In this document: positions 40,385 to 51,218 of the stretch, in pieces | How positions within the stretch are numbered: the stretch's first letter is position 1 | Layout: each line of letters starts with the position of its first letter | Assembly (NCBI RefSeq): GCF_000210295.1 | Contig: NC_026735.1 | Coordinates: forward strand, 445,749-509,748 | Length of the DNA stretch: 64,000 nucleotides | Reading direction: 5' to 3' | Source: Trypanosoma brucei gambiense DAL972 | Taxonomy: Eukaryota > Euglenozoa > Kinetoplastea > Trypanosomatida > Trypanosomatidae | Translations under genes and position numbers: made by a program | Notes under the pieces: generated by a model | Database searches by the model: none | The model's input: the letters and a program-made list of their open reading frames with translations, nothing else | Told to the model about the DNA's origin: nothing

Positions 40385-41895
40385 TGAAGTTTTAAATGAG
40401 ATGTTTGTAGTTTCCGGTAATATGTGGTCCCTCTCTCACCCTTTTCTCCCGCTGTATGTATGTATGTATGTACGTCTTTGTGTTTGTCTACATGATTGTG
40501 AGAACATTCATTTGAGCATTAACGAACAATGAGAAATGGGGGCAAGGAGAGAATGATAACAACACATCTTAAGACGATGTGCATGTGTGTGGTCCAATAC
40601 CGATGAGGGATTTATATATATATATATTTTTACCGAATACAAAAATATAAACGGAGGCATATGCATGTGATGAGGTGTATGTATTCCCATATACACCTTA
40701 TCACATGAAATGGGCAGTTTGTGTGAGAGTGTGAATAGCGGTAATAACTCACTTTAAGGGAAGTAGAGATGAAGGCAAGAGAAGGCGAAAAATCTGAATT
40801 CAACAGACACATGCCTGCATACAGTTAAGCTTGGCACATACATACACACATCGAAAGTATGACATATGTTTATGTATATATAAATATATAAATATATATA
40901 TATATATTTATATTAGTCCCCTATGTATTCAAAACGCACTTCGCACACACACAAACAAACAAAACTCAAAAAAACAGAAAAAGAAGCATCCGACGCCATA
41001 ATTGGATAAATACGAAGAAGAAGAAGAAAAAAAAATGAAAACAACATATTCACACACCATTTACATCATTTGCATCCCCTTCGTGCTCCGCATCCTCCTT
41101 TACGAGCAACACAAAAAGGGAGAGCAAAATATAAAAAAATGACCATCGCAATTTCTCTTCCCTTGTCTTATTATAATAATAATAATAAAGACTAATTAAC
41201 TTTTCTCCATCATTCATTTTCTCACGTAACCGTACCAAACAAATCACAAAACCGAAACAACACAATTTTCCACACGTGGATCGAAAGATCCTTGCGGCCA
41301 ACGAATACAGAACAACAAAAGTAACAACGCAACCAAAAGACGCTTAAAATAAATAATAATAATAATAAATATTTTTGTTTACTTTTTATTTTATTTTTTT
41401 TTCGAAGAGAAAGCAAGAAGGAAGTGTCAGGGGGAGGGGAGAAGGGAAAGAAAAACAAAACAAACAAAACAAACAAACACATTCTATGGGGTAGGGAAAT
41501 TTACTAATTACATTATAATAAGTTACAATTATAACACGGAATTAATGAAGAAACTTTTGGTTTTATTAAATACGTTTTTTTTCTTTTTTGTCTTGTTTCC
41601 TTCTGTATCCTTTTTTTTTCTTTTCTTTTCGTCTTCGTTTTTATCTCTTTCTCTTTCTTTTTTTTTCCTTTTCTTTATTTTCAGAAGCTGACAACGTTGA
41701 GGTGAGGCAGTGTCAAAAAAGAGAAGGTTAAAAAAAAAATGAAAAATAAACAAGAAAGGTTTACATATTTATAATTTTGCTCCACCATTGTGCTTTCTCT
41801 AACCAACCAACAAACAAACAGGGGGGGAAAAAATGTACATACATCATAAATGCGTATACATTTAGATATAAATATAAATATAAATATATATGTTA

Positions 41896-41935
41896 GTGTG
41901 GGTGTGGATGTGGATGTGGATGTGGGCATGTGTGT
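41896..41935. repeat. GTGGAT hexamer tract
   Basis: Imperfect repeats of GTGGAT / GTGGGT within AT-rich DNA, unlike the surrounding TA and TAA runs. Confidence 0.85.
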
Positions 41936-42590
41936 ATATATGTATATAAATACTTTGTAAATTGAATGAAAAAAAAATTAGTGGACCAGCGACAAGGTAA
42001 TAATAGTAATAATAATAATAATAATAATAACAAAAAAGAAAAAGTGACAACAGTTTGGCAAACGTACAGTCGCGAAGAGTTTCTCTTACTTCATTGTTGC
42101 ATATTTTTTTATATATAAAAAAACAGAAGAAAAGAAAAGAAAAGAAAGAAAAAAAAGAAAAAAAAGACAAATCAGTAAATGATAGTCGCCGGTAATAAAA
42201 GAGAAAGTTAAGGGTTTGGTGGACATAAAAAAAAAAGTAAGAAAAAGAGAACTTAAAAATCAACAATAACAACAATAGGACAATTGCCTCAAATACAAAC
42301 AAGAATCACAAAAAAAAAAAGAAGAAGGGAGGATCAGGTAAGGTGGTAAGGAAAACAAATGGGAGGGAAAAGATATAAAAAAAAAGAAAAAAATAAAGAC
42401 ACAAATAAAAACAAAAAGGTAACTAAAAAGGGGGAAAACTGTTTAGATTTTTGCCTACATATAAAAAGAATAGAAAAAGGAAAGCAGAAAGGTAAAATAA
42501 TTCACAAAATGGTTTCAACATTACCGTGTGGCTGCTCAAAAAACAGAATAGTCAAACGCTGCTACCCCTTAGGGGTGGTAAATTATATTT

Positions 42591-42610
42591 ATATATATAT
42601 ATATATATAT
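42591..42610. repeat. (AT)10 microsatellite
   Basis: Perfect dinucleotide run in the phosphatase-downstream spacer. Confidence 0.95.
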
Positions 42611-43236
42611 GTAATGGGGGACTGCATATTTCATCCATTCCTTCTTCTTTAAAACAAAGTCAGAAAAAAAAAAAGAAGATTCATTTGTATCGGGCTGACA
42701 ACTTTTCTTTCTTTTTTGTTTCTTCCTCTTCAGAAATTATTGGTGTTGCATCCCTTCTTCTCATGCCTTCTTTTCCCTATTTTTCCCCCTTGTGATTTGC
42801 ACTTTTTCCCTTTTTTTTTTTCTTGATTGGTTGCCAGCAGCTTAGAAGGGGAAGAGCATGGTACAAAAGTGTTTAGTTTTTTTGTTCATTCGTTCAATAA
42901 CATAAATTTAAATACCGCAAAAAAAAAAACCTTCTCTGTGTCTCGAACGGCGTAACGCCGTCTCCTCTTTTTTTTTTAAATTTTTTTCTTTCATTTCACG
43001 CTCCCTCATTTATTATTATTAATTTTTTTTTTTGATTCATCTCCGTCTTTCCGTAAACATTTGAATCACCCTTCTCCCACGAATACGGAAGTGCCTTTGC
43101 TAATTGCAGCAACAGCATTTGGAGTGACCTTAAGGCCGACCAGCATATCAACAGAAATAATTTATCAATCAACCAGATACAAAACACAAGCAAACACAAA
43201 CAAACACATATATATGTACAAACAAATATGATGGTT

Positions 43237-46200
43237 TTAATCAAGTGCTAGCAACAGTTCATCCGGTTCCTCGCCATCGTAAACAACCTCCTCCACAGGA
43301 TTTTTCAGCACCGCTCCCGTGGCTAATCGCACATCATTTCCTGATTTGAGCGAGGCGCGGTAGGCATCCATGGCCTCATCTGCTTCAATGCCACATCTAG
43401 AACCAATCCAAATGAAAACACGATGCGATGGAGAACTTCTCCCATCCTGCTCAAACCCACTGCTGGAACGCGGAAGAATAATGACATAAGCGCGCTCTGC
43501 TTCCATATCGGTGGCATCTATAATATCACGCACAGGGGTTCCAGTAAAAGGGTAAGCGAATATTTCCATTTCATGGCTTACTGGTGTTGTACCCCCAGCC
43601 TCACGCTCAGCTACTCCTTCATTCTTTTCCTCTTGATAGCTCTCTACTGTATGTTCGATTGGTTCATTGCGACGTGGTTGTAACGACCGATGACTTCCCA
43701 CCCGTGCACTCGATGCCGCAAAGCTCCGTCCGATGGGTTCCCGTGGCGTTGGTGAGCTTTTGCTCTTTCCTACATCCAATTTTCCTAGATCACGTTGTTG
43801 CTCCTTCTCACGAAGACGCTTGTGGCCCGACATGGCCTGTTTCTGTTGCTTCACTTCTGCTACATATTTGGTGAAAAGCTCCACCATATCGCTACGCGAT
43901 AACAAACTATCCCAGCAGGAGTCATGCACTAACGTAATAGTCAAGCGCCTTAAAGTGCCGCAGCTGGTCTCCCCCCTCTTGTACACATTACTATCAACAG
44001 CAGATACAACCTCTGCAGGGGTCAGTAAACATTCAACGGGGTGCTGTAGTGGTGGAAGAGGCGTATAAGTTATGCATTCACCTTTATTATTCACCGTGGT
44101 CTTTACTGTGCCATGGTAAAAGCTATACTTAACAAACTTTTCCCACTCTTCTTTGGCCTGCTGTCCAATGGCAGGAGCACATTCCGGTCCTACGAAAAAA
44201 TGTGAAACAGTACATGGCTCTTGTGATCCACCTGGTGTCGGGCAGCCACTTAACAAGAAACCATAGCATAACCGAGGATCCATGGCAAACTCGTCACACT
44301 TATCGTCCAAAACACGCACAGACTGATTCATGATGTGAACGCCCTCTTCACTTCCGTTCTGCTGCTCTTTTTGACGACGGAATACCAACGCCAGACGGTA
44401 GGAGAAGGGAAATAGATAATCGGGATATGGCACGTATGCATATGCCTTGTCAAGGACAGGTCTTGCCAGCTGGTCTTGCCAAAGCAGTAGGCTCACGTAG
44501 AAACCTGGATTAGGACTGCAAACCGTTCTACGCGCGCGAACGTAATCATACGCCTTTTCATAACATAACCCTTCATACCACATGACATATGCAATAACAA
44601 ACGAACATGACCGTGAAACGCCCTGATGACAGTGAACGAATGTCTTTCCCCCATTAAGGCGTGCCTCCTCAATATATTGGTTCACAACAGGGAATAGCGA
44701 GAAGATGGGCTCGTCTGGAGAATCGCTCACATTTAGGCGAAGATAGCTGAAGATATCCTCATGGGCGTTTTCAATGGAGAACGCAACGGTGTTTACGACG
44801 GATGTGATGCCTTTTGCCAGTAGTTGGGAGCGATCCCTCGCTGCCTCCTCACCTCCCACAAAAAGCCACGGAAGAATTTCCGTCGCTTCCGGTGATGACG
44901 CCTTTAGTTTCTGCAGCTTTTCCTCTGTTATGCGTATTTCGTCGTGCTCAGGATTAATCTGCGAATCATTCAGGCCGCCGTCACCCGCTTGCTGACGCAG
45001 TGCCCCATCCAGTCGAAGGGCGGATATGACGGGGAATCGCGGTGACATGAAGGATGAGCTCTTTGGCGTAAGGCATGGAGATGCTGCAGAGCTCGGTCCA
45101 CGCTCACTCCCTACCTGAGAATTAGCAGTCCGGTTGGGAAACCGAGCTGTGAAAGGAAGTGGACTCTCCTTCACGGCGCCCCCGGCATCGGTAACCGATT
45201 GCTTAGAGCGTATTGTTTCTAAAGGTGGCAGCTTCCTCGCGCTGCTCTCCACATCTGGTCGAGCTCCTGTTATAGGCGGTATCAAACAGTTTGAAAGCTT
45301 TGTCGTAGGGAGTGGTAAGGGATCTCCTTTAAGTTTCTGCTGCTGGTACTGTTCAAATGAATATAACACGGCACCCTCCTGGCGCTTTGACTTTCCGCGA
45401 GATGAATTCTCCTGCGACCTGCCGCCGGTCGGTGTGGTCCCCAGCACTGAAGCAGTTGGCGCCGGCTTTCGAAGCGAGAGCAGCGAACGAAGGATTGCAT
45501 TTCGCTGGTATTCCTCTCCCATAAACGACGTGCGGCGTGATGGCCGTCGGCTGCCCACTACATCACCTATGCTAGCGCACAACGAATCTTCCCTTCCACA
45601 TGCTGCAGCTTCTTTCTCACCACGGCTGGGGTTGCAGTTAAAGAATAAACATTGCAAGGTCTCCTTGCTGTTAATAAGAGCTTGCTCCAAGCGTCCTGCG
45701 TGGACGGCAGCGACTGCAGCAAGAGAAGGATGGGCCCTAACACCGTTGAGTATATAAATGCTATAGTAGTAATTGTAACCATCTCCACATTCCGTACCGC
45801 AGCCTGCGCCACGAGAGAAGAGACGAGCACCAGCATGCGAAAGCGATGCGGGGGGCTTGCCAATATTTGTAGAAAACGGGGTAGCAAGACCTCTAGGCGT
45901 GAACACATCCGACAGCACGGAAGCCCACGACGGCGAAACATCGTTCCAGCGCCAGTTCATGTCACAGTCTTTTAACGGATACTCAAGCGTTCGGGGTGTA
46001 AACATGTTTGGGGATCCCAACGTTGCTTTTCCGGTCGGGGCATTTCGTGGTGAGACAGGTTGTCGTTGCACTTGAACAAGAACATACACCCGTGTATCAT
46101 CTAGCTCAATTTTTGCCTGAGAGAGATCCATCGGTAGAGCAGAAACATGCGACGGGTCAAAGCGCGCAGCAGCCCCATTAACTGACGCCGAGGAATCACG

Positions 46201-46365
46201 ATGACGAAATGTAAAGGCCTTCAGATTGTTTTGAAATTTCGAGAAGTGGTCCACCGCCACAGGCGAGACGTCATGTGCGAGGTGCGACTTGGACACCTTT
46301 TGAGGAATAAGGATTATATCATCCAACGTGAAGGGAACCACATCCGTGCATAAGGCAGCACCCAT
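43237..46365 (-). CDS. Dual-specificity phosphatase with gelsolin-like segments (MKP1-like)
   Basis: 1,042 residues from ATG 46365 (five upstream codons begin with TTG). A DSP domain spans about residues 493-635: entry ILPWLFVGG, catalytic HCHQGVSRS with Cys579 in the HC-x5-R loop, then AYVMW and the DYVRARR helix, so it should be active. Before it is a Ser/Pro-rich region (about 270-480). An N-terminal segment (DTRVYVLVQVQ, YYYSIYILNG) and a C-terminal one near residues 930-1007 (AYVIILPRSS, RVFIWIGSRCG) look gelsolin-like. This DSP-plus-gelsolin layout is known from plant MAP-kinase phosphatase MKP1. The substrate is unknown; a MAP kinase would be the family expectation. Its 3' flank is unusually long. 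Confidence 0.9.
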   Translation of the reverse strand: MGAALCTDVVPFTLDDIILIPQKVSKSHLAHDVSPVAVDHFSKFQNNLKAFTFRHRDSSASVNGAAARFDPSHVSALPMDLSQAKIELDDTRVYVLVQVQRQPVSPRNAPTGKATLGSPNMFTPRTLEYPLKDCDMNWRWNDVSPSWASVLSDVFTPRGLATPFSTNIGKPPASLSHAGARLFSRGAGCGTECGDGYNYYYSIYILNGVRAHPSLAAVAAVHAGRLEQALINSKETLQCLFFNCNPSRGEKEAAACGREDSLCASIGDVVGSRRPSRRTSFMGEEYQRNAILRSLLSLRKPAPTASVLGTTPTGGRSQENSSRGKSKRQEGAVLYSFEQYQQQKLKGDPLPLPTTKLSNCLIPPITGARPDVESSARKLPPLETIRSKQSVTDAGGAVKESPLPFTARFPNRTANSQVGSERGPSSAASPCLTPKSSSFMSPRFPVISALRLDGALRQQAGDGGLNDSQINPEHDEIRITEEKLQKLKASSPEATEILPWLFVGGEEAARDRSQLLAKGITSVVNTVAFSIENAHEDIFSYLRLNVSDSPDEPIFSLFPVVNQYIEEARLNGGKTFVHCHQGVSRSCSFVIAYVMWYEGLCYEKAYDYVRARRTVCSPNPGFYVSLLLWQDQLARPVLDKAYAYVPYPDYLFPFSYRLALVFRRQKEQQNGSEEGVHIMNQSVRVLDDKCDEFAMDPRLCYGFLLSGCPTPGGSQEPCTVSHFFVGPECAPAIGQQAKEEWEKFVKYSFYHGTVKTTVNNKGECITYTPLPPLQHPVECLLTPAEVVSAVDSNVYKRGETSCGTLRRLTITLVHDSCWDSLLSRSDMVELFTKYVAEVKQQKQAMSGHKRLREKEQQRDLGKLDVGKSKSSPTPREPIGRSFAASSARVGSHRSLQPRRNEPIEHTVESYQEEKNEGVAEREAGGTTPVSHEMEIFAYPFTGTPVRDIIDATDMEAERAYVIILPRSSSGFEQDGRSSPSHRVFIWIGSRCGIEADEAMDAYRASLKSGNDVRLATGAVLKNPVEEVVYDGEEPDELLLALD

Positions 46366-48419
46366 GGGGGCCGCAAGCAAGAGGTGTTAAACAAAGTCAA
46401 TGACAATAACAGCGGTTCTCCGCAGTGCCAAATACAGGGATTTTACACCAGTAGTGAAAAGGCACACAACTATGAAGTCACTAGCTGGGGCCAGTCAGCA
46501 GGGGATCGTGTACAAAGAAAACCCTCTTGTACGCGTATACGCCCCCAATGCTAACGTTGCAAGCGTCTGGTTGTCTATCCTCCTCCCTTCCCCAGGTTTC
46601 TTTCAAGCTCCAACAACGCAATTATGTATTTTATCTTATTCACCTACTTCCTTTCTCCCACTTACACCTTTTTCCTGTAACTGTTTTGGTTCGAGCTGCT
46701 TGTTTGCTTGGTACTTCTTTTGTTGTTATTGTTGTTTTGTGCTCGCTTAGATACTCTCTCCGCTTTCCTATTGCTCTTGTAGACTCACACCGAGCAACTG
46801 TAATTTATGTTTTAAACACACAAAGTAATAATAATAATAATAATCAATGGTAGGACGCAAGGAAGATGAAGTTAACAGAAAGCAGAAGCACATCAAGTGT
46901 AAACGTAATAGAAAATGAAGTTCAACAACACACAAATATACATGAGGAAACAAAAAATAATATAATTGTTTGAAGTGTGGAACCACGGCATATGAAGTGG
47001 GGAGATAGCAGAACCCCGAACCGGTACTGTCCCCTGTCACACCACCACAGCACCCACATGAAGGTAGTGGAAAGGGTTTTTGTTGTTGATTTTGCTTTTG
47101 TTCGAAGAAAAGGAAAAACATATAATAACAATCATTAGTGAGCGACACGACAGCCATACAAATGCCGAGTAGAATAAATCTAGGTGACAAATTTTCGTCA
47201 TGCGTCGGAAACTGAACAAAAAAAAAACGGCATGACACATAGATACACAGATATATGTATGTAAACAGCGTGAAATAATAATGAAGAGCATGGCGAAAAT
47301 GAAGAAGCATAACCGACATCGTGTTGAAGCAGCTTCCAATTTCACATCAAACTTCAAACCCGCAAGTGTATTCATTTTCACCCATCATTCAAATCACTGC
47401 CACACACAAACACACAAAGGCACTAGGCAAGGGCACATTATCTTCGGGGTGAATAAGAAAAAAGAGGATGGTGGAGAGGCATGGTAAAGTGTAATAAATG
47501 ACGAGAATGGAGATGAGAATGTTTTACGCTATGAATCGCACAACTATGAAATTACACAACACCAAACAATCGCCGAATGGGTTTGGTATTAAATGCGACA
47601 TCTCCGCGTCAACCCTGTAAAAATAACTTCACAAATCATCCTTCAAACAGTCACTTCAACTCCCACCGCGGCTTTTCCTTGCGCGAATCCGCGCCTTCAT
47701 AATATTCATCGCAATTAGTCATTGATACATATTTCTCTCCATTCCCCCATCCACCTAGGAATTCACATATTTTCAGCAACTTGCCTATCAAGTTGGCCAA
47801 ACAACTTTGCTCCATTTCTTCCGGTAGACTCTTCAATCAAATCACTGTAACAGGAGTGTTGACTCCCACCAAGTGGAAATATGCGCCTCGCATAAAGGGA
47901 AGCAAAAAGTAAAGAAAAAGCAAAAGACAGGTATGATTTCACTCCCTCAATACATGTGTTTTCCCCTCCTTCGTTGCTTTTATAAACGCCTCACATGCCG
48001 TATAATTTTTACTATACATCAATAGCGCTGTGATTATTTGCTCCATTTTCATTTTTACAAAAAAAAAAAAGACAAAAAAGTTGCCAAGTGGAGGGGACGG
48101 ATAGTCATTACTCCCTGGCTTCTTTTTTTTTTTTGCCTCAAACAATCACGTCAGCTTCCAACACAGTATACATCAATACGCTACCGAATACCCGCCTGAA
48201 AAACTTTTATACTGCATAACCACACACGTACACATACCCAGTGGTATGGTCATAGGCAGAAGTCAAAGAAGTTACTGAAGTTCAATTAAGTGTGTACGCG
48301 CTCCCCTCCCCCCATATACAAAATGGGAACTACAACGCAAATATGGTCACTGTAGCAGTGCAACAACTTTTTTTTAAATAAAAAAATATAAAAAAACCAT
48401 CACACCCAACTTTTGTGTT
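46366..48419. other. 2-kb spacer between phosphatase and PFR5-like genes
   Basis: Mostly AT-rich with a TAA run at 46826-46845. It contains one small candidate gene (47651-47815, listed separately). A neighbouring minus open frame, 47939-48145, ends in a protein-like stretch but its predicted splice AG falls after its ATG, so it is not credited. Confidence 0.6.
47651..47815 (-). CDS. Candidate small protein, 54 residues
   Basis: A short minus-strand frame starting at ATG 47815 (MEQSCLANLIGKLLKICEF) and ending with a charged tail (DSRKEKPRWELK). Unlike neighbouring open frames it is not low complexity. A pyrimidine-rich tract, interrupted by a few purines, lies about 75-115 nt upstream on the coding strand (about 47890-47930), with AG dinucleotides after it, as expected for a trans-spliced gene. 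No family is recognised, no transmembrane helix is clear. It could be a chance frame in the 5' or 3' UTR of a neighbour. Confidence 0.35.
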   Translation of the reverse strand: MEQSCLANLIGKLLKICEFLGGWGNGEKYVSMTNCDEYYEGADSRKEKPRWELK

Positions 48420-50708
48420 TCAATCATCTTCATCACAGGGTGCCACGTAGTTGATTGGGAACAACCCTGTGCGCTGGTTGCACACACCTTTCAACCAACC
48501 CTCTTCCTGAGCACGACTTACGCACACAATCACTTCCCCTTCATCAAACGTTAGCTCATCTGGTGCTCGCGCCTTGTATGGATACAAAGCGCGCAATGAA
48601 CGTCCCTCGACCCGCAGCACATCGTTTATGCCAAGCTGAACACCATGTGAGGCAGTACTTGCATCACCGCCAAGTCCATCACCCATTTCTTCAAGTGAAT
48701 TTCTGCGAGATGAAACTAGATGAGACGGTTTAGCAGACAGTGTAGCAGCTGCACGATCAGGCTCCTCACCACCAGCGCCATGTGTGCCAGGAACCTTTTG
48801 ATGTCCTGGAAGGGGATGCGTTACTGCCTTGGGGTACGATGCCGATGGGGAACCTGCGGAAGGTGTGTCGTTGAGCCGACGATCTAAAAGAGCACCCACC
48901 TGACGCTGCAGTGGAGTTCGGTATTTGGCCTCAAGCATAGGAAGTTGAGTACGTCTGTAGGAGGCACGTTCGCTGTTCTCCTGCTCAATAGCAGCACGGA
49001 TCTGTAAAAGTGTCTTTTCCTCTTCGACTTTCACCTTCTCATCAAACGTTGTAGACGGTGTTACCTTCTCACGGTAATCCAGAATAGTGGAGTGACGGTT
49101 CAAATTAACCTTCTTTGCTATTTCGCTCGGGTGAACGTACTCTACGCCCGCAAAGCGGAGCGAGGAGAGTGTGGGCTCGATGTCCTCACTCGCTTTATCT
49201 AAATTCGCACGAATAGCCACAATTTGATGCCCTAGTTCCCTTCGTTTTAGCAGCAGTATTTTGTTTGCCTCGACGTACTTCTTAGCATTGACATCTAAGG
49301 ATTCAGTATGTAGTTCCTTCTTTATTTCGTTGTCCCGTATCTCCTCATCCAATTGCATCAGGCGCCGCTCCTTGCGGTAGAGGTACCGACTTGCGGCGAG
49401 GTAATAATCCGAGTAGCGTTTGAAGTGATGGCTCTGTATCGCACGAAGCATCTCACTGAATGTGTTCTGCCGCTTGTCGACCTTGGATGCGATAGTGTCA
49501 CAACCATCAAGAACAAAGTTATTCAATGATGTGGCGAGATCCTTAGCCTTTATTGCATTAGTAACAATATTCTGCAACTTCTGAGCATGTTCCGATACCG
49601 CTTTGAGAAACGACTCGTGGCCGCTTCGACGTCCAGCCTCTCGCTCTTCCATCTGAAGTCGCCGTTCAATTTCCTTACGGCGCTTCTGTGCCAGCTTCGA
49701 AAGCTCGACTTGGCACTGCTGCATTTCCCTAGCCAGTTCGAACATACGATTCCACACACCCTGCTGCTGCTCCCTATTTTTCTGAAGAAATTCGTCAGAC
49801 AGACCACGATCCGTTTCGTAACGTTTACGTTGATGTGTATCATCGTTGTTGTAATTCTCAATCTGTTCCTTTATCTTTAGAAGATCTTCTTCGCATGCTT
49901 CGATTTGTCTGTTTTTTCCTTCAATCACCGCTGTGATATCTTTATCAGCCATACGAAATATGGCCCAGCGCTGTCGCCTATCATTCACGCGAGATTCGAC
50001 GTAATGATTTGTAATGATGGGATATTGATCGGTAATAAGCTGGAGAATGCGTTCGTATATCTTAAGCTGCCTCTCGGAAATCTCCTCCGCTAGAGCCATT
50101 TCACCGTTGGAAATACTCGCTTCAAGCAGTTGCTCACATTTGTCAACATCAGGGGAAAGAACTTCAATGGTATTTTGAAACTCGGCGAGCGAGCCCAGCA
50201 AACTGCGCGCATTGCTGCCCTCGCGTAGTTTAACTCGGAGGGCATTTGAAATGAACCCCAACTCACGCGGCTCAAACACAACACTACTAAGCTCAGCTTC
50301 GCACTGTTCAATAAAGCGTTTCTGCTTCGGGGTGATGAAGGGTTGCGTTTTGAGCAGTTGAAGAGAAGAAACTGCGTGAACCACTTCGGGGATAGTCGCA
50401 TGCTGTTCCGTGTCCGCACCTGAAGAGGATATGTTCTTTACATCCAAGTGTAAGTTGCAGTGTTTAATAACTGTCTTGCTACACCAGTAATTACCAGACT
50501 CTACCGAAATGTTCTGCTGAAGTTCAGCTAATTTTTGATCACAGATCTCAAACTGCAGGTCAAGTTCCGTAATAGTGGATTCAAGCCAGGAGATAACCTT
50601 CTCGTGAAACGCCTCATCGGAGAGAATGTCCTTCAGTTTATCCTCCTCTTGTATATAAATGTGCTTGTTCCTCTGAAAGAGGGTAGTTGATTGAGCTGAT
50701 TGCGTCAT
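48420..50708 (-). CDS. PFR5: Paraflagellar rod protein with C-terminal SH3 domain (PFR5-like)
   Basis: 762 residues. Most of the protein is helical with charged repeats (RRKEIERRLQMEEREAGRRSGHE; YLYRKERRLMQLDEEIRDNE) typical of the PFR domain shared by the major rod proteins. A proline/Ser-rich linker leads to an SH3 domain at about residues 701-757: ALYPYKARAPDELTFDEGE, then the Trp in EEGWLKG and the end GLFPINYVAP. The SH3 should bind proline-rich partners in the rod. The paraflagellar rod runs beside the axoneme and is needed for motility. This layout matches the annotated 69-kDa rod protein PFR5; the symbol rests on domain layout and gene context, not on an alignment. Start ATG 50708. 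Confidence 0.85.
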   Translation of the reverse strand: MTQSAQSTTLFQRNKHIYIQEEDKLKDILSDEAFHEKVISWLESTITELDLQFEICDQKLAELQQNISVESGNYWCSKTVIKHCNLHLDVKNISSSGADTEQHATIPEVVHAVSSLQLLKTQPFITPKQKRFIEQCEAELSSVVFEPRELGFISNALRVKLREGSNARSLLGSLAEFQNTIEVLSPDVDKCEQLLEASISNGEMALAEEISERQLKIYERILQLITDQYPIITNHYVESRVNDRRQRWAIFRMADKDITAVIEGKNRQIEACEEDLLKIKEQIENYNNDDTHQRKRYETDRGLSDEFLQKNREQQQGVWNRMFELAREMQQCQVELSKLAQKRRKEIERRLQMEEREAGRRSGHESFLKAVSEHAQKLQNIVTNAIKAKDLATSLNNFVLDGCDTIASKVDKRQNTFSEMLRAIQSHHFKRYSDYYLAASRYLYRKERRLMQLDEEIRDNEIKKELHTESLDVNAKKYVEANKILLLKRRELGHQIVAIRANLDKASEDIEPTLSSLRFAGVEYVHPSEIAKKVNLNRHSTILDYREKVTPSTTFDEKVKVEEEKTLLQIRAAIEQENSERASYRRTQLPMLEAKYRTPLQRQVGALLDRRLNDTPSAGSPSASYPKAVTHPLPGHQKVPGTHGAGGEEPDRAAATLSAKPSHLVSSRRNSLEEMGDGLGGDASTASHGVQLGINDVLRVEGRSLRALYPYKARAPDELTFDEGEVIVCVSRAQEEGWLKGVCNQRTGLFPINYVAPCDEDD

Positions 50709-51218
50709 TGACCTGTTAGACTCTCTGTGCCTGTTGTTCTCTTTTCCTTCTGCCTTAATTTATTAGTAATATCTAATCCAAACGTATTTGATACACCCAC
50801 TTGCTTCTAACTATGACTTTTTCCCACCCCTTATATTGATTGTTCCCTTTTTCCTCTTCTTGTCTCTACTCTATTTCTTTTCTCATTGGAGTGGATAAAC
50901 AGTATTTGAATTATTTTAAAAAAAAACGTGTTCGAGGAGAGAAAAGTAGGGTAGTAGTTCCTTTTTGTTTTTTTTTCACCGTATGAAGAGTGAACAGAAT
51001 AAAAAAAAAAACCTGACACCAACAATGCACATGCACAAAACGGAGATAGGTACAACTTAACTGAAATGCATCCTCTCGGTATATACATGCTTGTGTGAAA
51101 TTTACTGTGTGAACACTAACAAGTTGCAAAAACGAAAGTAAACAAACAAAAAAAAATGACGAAACGTGGGTAGCAAGCAAAAGTTAAAATTACTGGGCGG
51201 CTAAGTCGCGAAATGATG
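50709..51218. other. Spacer between PFR5-like gene and coiled-coil gene
   Basis: Homopolymer A and T runs; no gene is seen. Confidence 0.65.

Larger units (their letters stand above)
40282..43236. other. 3-kb gene-free spacer, probable long 3' UTR of the phosphatase gene
   Basis: Dense microsatellites: TGTA at 40453-40472, TA runs at 40615-40630 and 40870-40920, TAA at 42002-42030, a GT-rich hexamer run at 41896-41935, (AT)10 at 42591-42610. Open frames are low complexity. A GC-rich hairpin (42947-42961) stands out. The right part lies directly downstream of the phosphatase stop at 43237. Confidence 0.6.

Noticed and set aside
47939..48145. 68-codon minus frame ending KATKEGKTHVLRE
   Set aside because: The strong pyrimidine tract lies so close that the first AG comes after its ATG; only 26 residues would remain.
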